Part shown: piece after piece, positions 30,595 through 36,465 of the stretch
How the letters are laid out: each line of letters opens with the position of its first letter
Position numbering within the stretch: the stretch's first letter is position 1
From: Sphingomonas metalli
Lineage (GTDB): Bacteria; Pseudomonadota; Alphaproteobacteria; Sphingomonadales; Sphingomonadaceae
NCBI RefSeq assembly: GCF_014641735.1
Contig: NZ_BMIH01000008.1
Coordinates: forward strand, 1 to 38,739
Reading direction: 5' to 3'
Length of the DNA stretch: 38,739 nucleotides
Position numbers and translations under genes: made by a program
The notes under the pieces: generated by a model
Database searches by the model: none
The model's input: the letters and a program-made list of their open reading frames with translations, nothing else
What the model was told of the DNA's origin: nothing

Positions 30595-31248
30595 ATGCAG
30601 GTATGGGCCGTGATCGCGCAGAAGGGTGGTCAATCCAAGACGACCCTTTCCACTGGGTTCGCCGTTGAGGCGGCCCGCGAGGGGGCGTCCGTCGTGATCC
30701 TCGATGCCGACGACCGGCAGGGATCGGCGCTCTACTGGTCGGAGCGTCGCGACGACGACGACGTGACAGTGAAGGACAGCAGCGTCGCCGGCCTGCCGCT
30801 GCACGTTTCGCGCGGGCGAAGTAGCGGCAAGATCGACCTTATCATCATCGATACGCCGGCGAACTCGAAGGACATCGCCATGCTCGCGGCTGAGCAGGCG
30901 GATTTCGTCATTATCCCCGTCGCTCCGCGTGGGCTGGACGTTCATTCGGTATTGCAGACCGTTAAGCAGGTGCAGCAGGCGGGTACGCCGTTCGCTGTCA
31001 TGCTGACCCAGGTGCCGCACCAGGGCGGGGAGGGGCAGGAGGCTCATGCCGGCTTTGCGGCCAAGGGCGTCACTATGTTCGACAGCCGGCTCCACTTCCG
31101 TAAGGACTTCTACAAGGCGACGCCGTTAGGGCGCACCGCAGCCGAAACCGAGCCGGACAGCAAGGCGGCGGCCGAGCTGCGCGCCGCCTATGCCGAGGCT
31201 AAGCGACTAAGCGGCTATACGACTAAGCCAGTAAGCGAGGCGGCATAA
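30595..31248 (+). CDS. parA: ParA-family (ParF-like) partition ATPase
   Basis: This short ParA of 217 residues has the deviant Walker A KGGQSKTT (10-17), then ILDADDRQGSALYW and IIIDTPANSK. The small size without an N-terminal DNA-binding domain places it with type Ib ParF proteins. AGGAG eight bases before ATG sets the start. The stop shares one base with the start of the ribbon-helix-helix gene. It would segregate plasmid copies with the CTAAG-box centromere. The last codons contain further CTAAG boxes. Confidence 0.92.
   Translation: MQVWAVIAQKGGQSKTTLSTGFAVEAAREGASVVILDADDRQGSALYWSERRDDDDVTVKDSSVAGLPLHVSRGRSSGKIDLIIIDTPANSKDIAMLAAEQADFVIIPVAPRGLDVHSVLQTVKQVQQAGTPFAVMLTQVPHQGGEGQEAHAGFAAKGVTMFDSRLHFRKDFYKATPLGRTAAETEPDSKAAAELRAAYAEAKRLSGYTTKPVSEAA
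31198..31237. repeat. CTAAG boxes embedded in the 3' end of parA
   Basis: GCTAAGCG (31198-31205), ACTAAGCG (31206-31213), ACTAAGC (31222-31228) and AGTAAGCG (31230-31237) repeat the motif of the upstream partition site, inside coding sequence and just before the parG-like start. They may extend the centromere or let the RHH protein control its own synthesis. Confidence 0.6.
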
Positions 31249-31580
31249 TGGCAAAAAAGCCTTCCGCGCTCGCCTCCATCTTCGACGACGAGCCCGAGGA
31301 CACGACGCCGGTTCCCGTCGCAGCGTCCGTTCCCGCGCCGCCACCTGCGGCAGCGCCGCGCCGATCGCGGCGCGCGGCCGACGTGCCGGCACCGGCCACG
31401 CCCGCCCGGCGCAGCAGCCATCCCGGCAAAAAGCCGGTACTGATCCACATTCCCGAAGACATGCACCGCGCCTTGCGCCAGCTCAGCGTCGAGGAGGGCG
31501 GGGAGCCACTTACAGTCATTACCGAACGCCTGCTCCGTCAGTATTTGGTCAAGCGCGGCCACACCAGGTTCGCACCGTGA
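31248..31580 (+). CDS. Ribbon-helix-helix centromere-binding protein (ParG-like)
   Basis: The protein has 110 residues. A flexible Ala/Pro/Arg-rich N terminus (about 15-62) is followed by a ribbon-helix-helix domain (KPVLIHIPEDMHRALRQLSV...VITERLLRQYLVKRG). The unstructured tail plus RHH layout is that of ParG, which stimulates ParF ATP hydrolysis and binds short repeated boxes. It overlaps parA by one base and repA by four. The CTAAG boxes around parA are its likely targets. Confidence 0.8.
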   Translation: MAKKPSALASIFDDEPEDTTPVPVAASVPAPPPAAAPRRSRRAADVPAPATPARRSSHPGKKPVLIHIPEDMHRALRQLSVEEGGEPLTVITERLLRQYLVKRGHTRFAP

Positions 31581-32530
31581 GCAAGCGGCGCGATCCTAAT
31601 CCCGAGTTCGATCTGTTCATCCCGGCGCTGGGCGACCTTCCGCTCAAAGACCAGCGCGAGGTGATGGAGCGGCCGTTCTTCTCGCTACAGAAGCGCAAGC
31701 GCTTGAAACCGATCGAGTATAGAAGCCCGGACGGAGAAGCGTGGGTGCGCGTACAGGCTATCCCCGATTACGGCATGGCGACGATATGGGATGCCGATAT
31801 TCTGATATGGGCGGCGTCCACCCTCAATCGCATGAAGCAGCAGGGCTTGAACGACCTGCCGCGCACGCTGACCACGACGCCCTACGACCTGTTGCGGGCG
31901 ATAAAGCGCAGCACCGGGGGCAGGGACTATCAGGAGTTGCAGGCGGCGTTGCTCCGGCTCCAGACGACGAGCATCACGACTTCGATCCGCGCGACCAAGC
32001 GCCGCCAGAAGGCGGGCTTCAACTGGCTGGATAGCTGGACGTTCGACACCGACGCCGAAACCGAGCAACCCCGCGGCATGACGCTTACCCTCTCGGATTG
32101 GGTTTACGAGGGGATCGTCAACGAGAAATCATTGCTGACCATGCACCCTGATTACTTCCTCCTGTCGGGGGGGCTGGAGCGGGCGTTGTACCGTATCGCG
32201 CGCAAGCACGCCGGCACGCAACGCGGTGGGTGGTTGTGCCGTGTGGAGCTGTTGCGCGACAAGACCGGCAGCGACGCCCAGCCCAAGGAGTTCAACCGGA
32301 TGCTCCGGCGAGTGATCGAGGCCGATCAGCTCCCTGACTATGCGATGGAGCTGACCGAGACGGTCGATAAAAGCCCGGCCGTGCTGTTCAAGCAGCGCGG
32401 CGAGGTCGAGGCGCTGGCGTTTGCTGAACGAATGCGTGCCGAGGAGGAACGCCGTGCGCGCTTCGACGCCGATCGACGGCGAACCGAAGAGGTCGACGCG
32501 CATATGGATAAGCTCGCGGGCCGGAGCTGA
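31577..32530 (+). CDS. repA: RepA-type replication initiator
   Basis: This 317-residue initiator of the replication initiator protein A family starts at GTG, overlapping the parG-like stop. Recognisable stretches are FFSLQKRKR.KPIEY, DADILIWAASTLNRM, TTTPYDLLRAIKRSTGG and LSDWVYEGIV.EKSLLTMHPDYF, consistent with paired winged-helix domains that bind iterons. The C terminus is charged and helical. The iteron array begins one base after its stop codon, giving the compact par-rep-oriV order usual for these plasmids. Confidence 0.92.
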   Translation: MSKRRDPNPEFDLFIPALGDLPLKDQREVMERPFFSLQKRKRLKPIEYRSPDGEAWVRVQAIPDYGMATIWDADILIWAASTLNRMKQQGLNDLPRTLTTTPYDLLRAIKRSTGGRDYQELQAALLRLQTTSITTSIRATKRRQKAGFNWLDSWTFDTDAETEQPRGMTLTLSDWVYEGIVNEKSLLTMHPDYFLLSGGLERALYRIARKHAGTQRGGWLCRVELLRDKTGSDAQPKEFNRMLRRVIEADQLPDYAMELTETVDKSPAVLFKQRGEVEALAFAERMRAEEERRARFDADRRRTEEVDAHMDKLAGRS

Positions 32531-32770
32531 CTATCGGGGGATCACACACCGTAGGCCCGCCTATCGGGGTTTCACCCACCAGCGCGGATGTCGCTGAGTC
32601 GACCAAGCCGGCTCCAGTTGAGCTAGGAGGGCGTCCGACCTGTGGATAACTGCCCCGGAGTACCCATTAGGGGCATCGTTGCAGTCGGGGTTTCACCCAC
32701 CATTGCTTCGGGGGATCACACACCGCCCTATCGGGGGATCACACACCGAATCACGGGGTTTCACCCACCA
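32531..32770 (+). repeat. oriV iteron array, two interleaved iteron variants
   Basis: There are six 18-bp iterons. Type A is TCGGGGGATCACACACCG at 32534-32551, 32708-32725 and 32731-32748. Type B is TCGGGGTTTCACCCACCA at 32564-32581 and 32685-32702, with a variant beginning AC at 32753-32770. The shared consensus is TCGGGGNNTCACNCACC. The first two are exactly 30 bases apart. A degenerate copy follows near 32776, and TCACACACCG recurs inverted at 33169-33178. These should be RepA binding sites. Confidence 0.92.
32641..32649 (-). promoter_or_regulatory. DnaA box in oriV
   Basis: TGTGGATAA is the complement of the consensus DnaA box TTATCCACA, a perfect match, and lies between the second and third iterons. 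Confidence 0.8.
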
Positions 32771-32822
32771 AGGGTAGGCGTAACCCACTGGCAAATCGGC
32801 GAAGATTCGGCTTTTCGGGCGA

Positions 32823-32864
32823 CTTAACCTTCTTAACGATTCCTATATAACAGAATCACTTAAC
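32823..32864. other. AT-rich segment of oriV, likely unwinding region
   Basis: This is the only strongly AT-rich stretch near the iterons (includes CTTAACCTTCTTAACG and CTATATAACA), about 50 bases past the last iteron. That is the expected place for strand opening. Confidence 0.55.
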
Positions 32865-32911
32865 TGCAATCGCCATGCTCGCAGCAGCCGTATTCAGGAT
32901 CGACATGCGGA

Positions 32912-33000
32912 ATCGGCCTTTCGGCCGATGCGCCTTCGTTCCGCGCCGCCTACGGCGGCACCAGAGCGGCGCAAGCGCCGCTAAGGCTTCCAACGAAGCC
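32912..33000. other. Cluster of four short hairpins downstream of oriV
   Basis: Four stems occur in 90 bases: ATCGGCC-N4-GGCCGAT (32912-32929), GCCGCC-N3-GGCGGC (32945-32959), AGCGGCGC-N2-GCGCCGCT (32965-32982) and GGCTTC-N4-GAAGCC (32985-33000). No gene lies between 32531 and 33198. The cluster could be single-strand initiation structures or a structured RNA. Nothing else is evident up to 33198. Confidence 0.5.
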
Positions 33001-33198
33001 AAGTTCAACCGACAGTGCATCTGACAAGCTACAGCTCCCGGTAAAATCGGTCACGAGGGGCGATTTCCGGGCCGTAGGACGTCAAATCGGTGTCCGGGGC
33101 AGGGGATTGCCATGAAGCCGTTGCATGACCTCCACGGCAGCGCACGGCTGATTGACCCGCGCAGAACACGGTGTGTGACTTCGCGCTTTTAGAACAGT

Positions 33199-34743
33199 TC
33201 AGGCCGGATCGGCGAGGCCGACGAACTCGCGTTCGACATAGTAGCGGATCTTGCCGACCACGAGCGGGTCCTGTCCCTGCCGGAGCAGCAGAAGGCTGTC
33301 CTGGTCCATCCGCATGATTTCATCGGGCGTCGCCAGCCGTCGTGCGGCGACATGGCCGCTGGAACTCTCCGACCGGTTGGCCGGCTGGGTCCAGCTCGCC
33401 GCGTGCGACGACCCGAAGGTGGTATATTCGATGGTGGTGTCGCCGATCGTCTTCGAGAGCATGTCGGCGGTGGCATGATCGTTGACGCCGAACGCCTGGA
33501 TCACGCCCGCGTTGGACATGAAGGTGCCGGCCCGCTCGCCGTAGGTGGCGCGGAGCTGGTGCATGTCCTGGAGGATCGGCCAGAGCTGGAGGCCATAGCC
33601 GGCCATCAGCCCCATCGCGCGCTCGACCGGCTCCAGTCGGCCGAGCGCGGCGAACTCGTCCAGCAGGAACAGCACCGGCCGGGCGGGGCGGGCAGGGGAG
33701 CGCGCCATGTCGGTGACGGCCTGCGCGATCAGCAGGCGCAACCAGCGCGCATAGGTATCGAGCCGATCGGGCGGCAGGATCAGGAACACCGTCGCCGGCG
33801 TCTCTTTCAGATCGGCGAACCGGAAATCGGATGCGGCCGTGCTGGCGACGATGCGCGGGCTGTCGATGAAATGGGTGTGACGTTGCGCCGAGGACAGCAC
33901 GCCGGCGGCTTCCCGATCGGACTTGCCGAGGTGGCGGTTGGCGGCGCGCGCGACCAGACCGCCGGCGGCCGGACTGTCCGACATGGCATCGAGCAGGGCC
34001 GCGAAGCGGGCAGGGGGAAGCGTCAGCAGCTCGCGCAGCGTCGCCAGCGTGCGGCGATCGGTGGGTTCGGTCGTGACGACGTGGAGGATCAGCCCGGCGA
34101 TCAGCGCCTTGGCTTCCTCGTTCCAATGCGCTTCCCCGGCTTGGCCGGGCGCGTCATGGACCAGTGCGTCGGCAAGCGTGCCGGCATCCTCTGCCAGATC
34201 GATCGAGGCGGGATCGAGCCGATCGAGCGGGTTGTAGCGCGCGACCGGCTGACCCGAGACGCCGAACGGATCGAGGCACCACACCTTGCCCTTGGTGGCG
34301 CGCGCACGGGCGGTGACGCGCGCGTTCTCGCCCTTGGGGTCGATGCAGATTACGGCGCGATCGAGCAGCAGCAGGTTGGGGATGATGGTGCCGACGCCCT
34401 TGCCGCTGCGCGTCGGCGCCATCGTGAGAAGGTGCGCCGCGCCGCCATAGTGCAGCAGCTTGCCGGTCTTGCCCGAACGACCGATGATGAGATCGCCCGC
34501 GCCTTCAAGCTTCGCCAGATCGCGCCGATCGCCGAACCGGGCAGAGCCGAACAGGGTGTTACCGCGGTTGCCGCCGCGGCGATTGAACTTCCAGATCGCG
34601 AACAGCGTCAGGCCCGTCAGCAGGAACGGCACATCGGTTGCGATTTCACCGACGCCGAAGATCCCCTTGAGCCAGGAATTGCTCGCCATCAGCACCACGA
34701 AGGCGATGAACAGCGCCAATAGCGGACTGATGCGCGCCGGCAT
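33199..34743 (-). CDS. traG: Type IV coupling protein TraG/VirD4
   Basis: This inner-membrane ATPase of 514 residues has two N-terminal transmembrane segments (about 5-22 and 36-52). It also has Walker A PTRSGKGVG (110-118), ICIDPKGENA, and Walker B LFLLDEFAALGRLE, with QDMHQLRATYG following. It links the relaxosome to a mating channel. It is shorter than Ti TraG but includes all core motifs. The ATG overlaps the stop of the small upstream gene by one base. No channel (trb/virB) genes are in the window, so the plasmid would borrow a channel from another element. Confidence 0.93.
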   Translation of the reverse strand: MPARISPLLALFIAFVVLMASNSWLKGIFGVGEIATDVPFLLTGLTLFAIWKFNRRGGNRGNTLFGSARFGDRRDLAKLEGAGDLIIGRSGKTGKLLHYGGAAHLLTMAPTRSGKGVGTIIPNLLLLDRAVICIDPKGENARVTARARATKGKVWCLDPFGVSGQPVARYNPLDRLDPASIDLAEDAGTLADALVHDAPGQAGEAHWNEEAKALIAGLILHVVTTEPTDRRTLATLRELLTLPPARFAALLDAMSDSPAAGGLVARAANRHLGKSDREAAGVLSSAQRHTHFIDSPRIVASTAASDFRFADLKETPATVFLILPPDRLDTYARWLRLLIAQAVTDMARSPARPARPVLFLLDEFAALGRLEPVERAMGLMAGYGLQLWPILQDMHQLRATYGERAGTFMSNAGVIQAFGVNDHATADMLSKTIGDTTIEYTTFGSSHAASWTQPANRSESSSGHVAARRLATPDEIMRMDQDSLLLLRQGQDPLVVGKIRYYVEREFVGLADPA

Positions 34744-35024
34744 CAGCAGATCACACTGGCAGGCGTGATCGCCAGCGCCGGATCGGCGTCGGGATGGCCG
34801 AGCAGTTTGAGAAGTATTTGCGTGGCAAGGGGAGGGGGCACGCGTTCGTCGCGCAGCATGTCGAACAGCGCGTCATCCTCGGCGGATAGCGCCATGCCTT
34901 CGATCGCGAGGTTGGCGCGGGAATCCTCGTCGTCCTCGCGCCACATCGCGGCGTCGGCTTGGTTGCCGCGCAGGTAGTCGAGTGCGCGGACCTCGCGCCG
35001 GAGCGCATCGAGGTCGATCTGCAT
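34743..35024 (-). CDS. Small acidic protein, VbhA antitoxin-like
   Basis: The protein has 93 residues from ATG 35024, chosen for AAGGA seven bases upstream. It has an acidic middle, then NLAIEGMALSAEDDALFDML and PPLATQILLKLLG. This resembles the VbhA antitoxin of Fic toxins (helix with Glu-Gly, then two short helices), although the Ser of the S-x-x-x-E-G inhibitory motif is Asn here. No Fic protein with an HPFxxGNGR motif is encoded nearby. It is embedded between a HEPN-motif gene and traG with tight spacing, so it may be an antitoxin for that neighbour or a transfer accessory protein. Confidence 0.5.
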   Translation of the reverse strand: MQIDLDALRREVRALDYLRGNQADAAMWREDDEDSRANLAIEGMALSAEDDALFDMLRDERVPPPLATQILLKLLGHPDADPALAITPASVIC

Positions 35025-35038
35025 GGTGCTGTCCTTCA

Positions 35039-35719
35039 TCATGGCACGTCGGGCAGATTGGCCACGCCGTCCGCCATCGACCGGGCGAAGCCGCGCAGGA
35101 CACCGACGTGGCGGACGAACGCAGCGCGATCGAGGACGATCGGATCGCCCAGTGTCGGCAGCGTCTGTTTGGCGGTGGAGGCGGTCGCGAGACGGTTGAG
35201 GGCGCGCTGGTTGAAGACCGGGATGCCGTGCGCGCAGAGGTTGCGGATCGTCACCGCCTCGACCACGCCACGACGACCGCCCTTGAAGTCAGACCATTTG
35301 CGGCCACCCAGCTTCAGAACCGTCGCGCCCCATGCCTCAACCGGCGTGGCGGTGATCCATTGCTCGGCCGCCTGGTCGATCGGCGCGACGGGATCGAGGC
35401 CCGCGATCGCGGCGCGAGGTATGCCCTTGGCGGTGTGCAGCGTCTCGACCAGTTCGCGGCCGAGGTCTTCGACCAGCGCGACGTAGGACGGGAACAGCAC
35501 GCGATAGAGCTGCTGCCCGTCGTTGAGGACGGCGGTGAAATCGGCGAGGTCGCACTTGAAGTTGGAGCCGGCGGGATCGGTGATGACCAGCGGCGCGGCG
35601 GACGCGATCGGAAAGCCGTTCACATAGGTCCGGTAGGACGCCAGAGCCATTTCGCACGCCAGACGGAAGCGCGTCAGGTCGCGCCATCGATCCCACATAC
35701 CATAGCGAACCCAAGCCAT
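35039..35719 (-). CDS. Unknown protein with a HEPN-like RNase motif in the tra operon
   Basis: This 226-residue helical protein lies between traD and the small VbhA-like gene. Near the C terminus VTIRNLCAHGIPVFNQRAL contains R-x4-H (Arg159, His164), the signature of HEPN ribonuclease-fold proteins, followed by the Gly and Asn-Gln usual after it. The N-terminal two thirds are not recognised. HEPN proteins are often toxins or RNA-cutting defence factors, and partners are usually adjacent. Expression within the transfer operon would fit a stabilisation or anti-defence role. The short motif could be coincidental. Confidence 0.5.
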   Translation of the reverse strand: MAWVRYGMWDRWRDLTRFRLACEMALASYRTYVNGFPIASAAPLVITDPAGSNFKCDLADFTAVLNDGQQLYRVLFPSYVALVEDLGRELVETLHTAKGIPRAAIAGLDPVAPIDQAAEQWITATPVEAWGATVLKLGGRKWSDFKGGRRGVVEAVTIRNLCAHGIPVFNQRALNRLATASTAKQTLPTLGDPIVLDRAAFVRHVGVLRGFARSMADGVANLPDVP

Positions 35720-35730
35720 CCCGATCGCCC

Positions 35731-36000
35731 CTATGCTGTCGTTTCCGCTTCCGCGTCGAAGGCCCGTTTGCCGCGCCGCTTCCAGAGCATGAGCGTATCG
35801 TCGGCATTGTCATCGCGAGCGCGTCCGACCAGCTCCAGAAGCGCGCCGTACATGGTCGCGCGATCGTCGTCCGTCAGCTCGACCAGTCCGGCTTTCTGGA
35901 CCAGCCCGCCCAGCTCGATCAGATGGCGTGTTCGTTCGCGGCGCTGCACGACCCAGACCCTGCTATCCGTTCGCCGCTCCGCCGCTTCCGCCCGCAGCAT
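35731..36000 (-). CDS. traD: Conjugal transfer protein TraD (Ti type)
   Basis: This small basic protein has 89 residues from ATG 36000. The family-like core is RTRHLIELGGLVQKAGLVEL, then DDRATMYGALLELV and the closing LWKRRGKRAF. An open frame continues upstream, but that part is antisense-like low-complexity and overlaps traC heavily. Ti-type TraD is an accessory of the relaxosome at oriT. The start overlaps the end of traC by 38 bases, consistent with translational coupling in traC-traD order. Confidence 0.82.
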   Translation of the reverse strand: MLRAEAAERRTDSRVWVVQRRERTRHLIELGGLVQKAGLVELTDDDRATMYGALLELVGRARDDNADDTLMLWKRRGKRAFDAEAETTA

Positions 36001-36292
36001 TGCCGTCCGGTTCAGTCGCAGCGCCCGATCCGTCGATTGCAGCAGCGCCGCCACTTTTGCGCCCGCGCCGTTGAAAGAAGGCCGCGCCCTTCGCGCGCCA
36101 TGCCTCCTTCGCACCCGCATCCTTCGATCCGATCGCGTCGAGCAATACGCCGGCGAGGGTTTCTGCATCGAGCGCGTCGGCTCCGGTCGCGGTGACGAGC
36201 TGGCCGAGCTGTTCGACCCGCTTGGCCTTGAGCGCCCGGGCCTTGTCGCCAAGCGCCTTCAGCTCGGCATCGTAATCGCGAACCTTCCGCAT
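35963..36292 (-). CDS. traC: Conjugal transfer protein TraC (Ti type), relaxosome accessory
   Basis: The protein has 109 residues from ATG 36292, chosen because GGAAAGGTAAGG lies just upstream; an in-frame ATG at 36325 is less likely. It has a coiled, Lys/Ala/Leu-rich N terminus (AELKALGDKARALKAKR) and an Ala/Gly-rich tail. The tail ends in low-complexity Gly/Ala after about residue 80. Located divergent from traA with oriT between, as in Agrobacterium Ti plasmids, where TraC helps TraA act at oriT. Confidence 0.8.
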   Translation of the reverse strand: MRKVRDYDAELKALGDKARALKAKRVEQLGQLVTATGADALDAETLAGVLLDAIGSKDAGAKEAWRAKGAAFFQRRGRKSGGAAAIDGSGAATEPDGNAAGGSGGAANG

Positions 36293-36325
36293 GGCCTTAC
36301 CTTTCCGCGTATCGGTCAGCAGCAT

Positions 36326-36465
36326 CCTAGCGCGTCCGGCACATGGGTAAAGCCGGAACGATCATAAAGACGCACCAAGTCAGTCAGGAGATGCGCAGCA
36401 GATCGTGAGTGCGCGCTTATACGTCGTTGCCGACGTGCGCTAAGTAAGGCAATGTGCGAAGCGTC
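36326..36465. other. Putative origin of transfer (oriT), Ti/RSF1010 type
   Basis: The traC-traA divergent region is the position of oriT in Ti plasmids. It contains TGCGCGCTTATACGTCG (36410-36426) followed by the hairpin ACGTCG-N4-CGACGT (36421-36436). The TTATACGTCG block and adjoining hairpin resemble the Agrobacterium Ti-plasmid oriT as I remember it. The nick site is not certain; it most likely lies beside the TGCGC next to the hairpin. Confidence 0.7.

Noticed and set aside
32531..32770. CRISPR array
   Set aside because: The repeats are irregularly spaced 18-bp iterons next to repA with a DnaA box, not repeats separated by unique spacers of constant length. No other regular repeat-spacer array was seen in the window.
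33352..34722. Plus-strand open frame over traG
   Set aside because: Antisense to TraG, whose Walker motifs are clear.
34982..36367. Plus-strand open frame over traC, traD and the HEPN-motif gene
   Set aside because: Antisense; low-complexity product and no ribosome site. The minus-strand genes have the expected Ti-type order.
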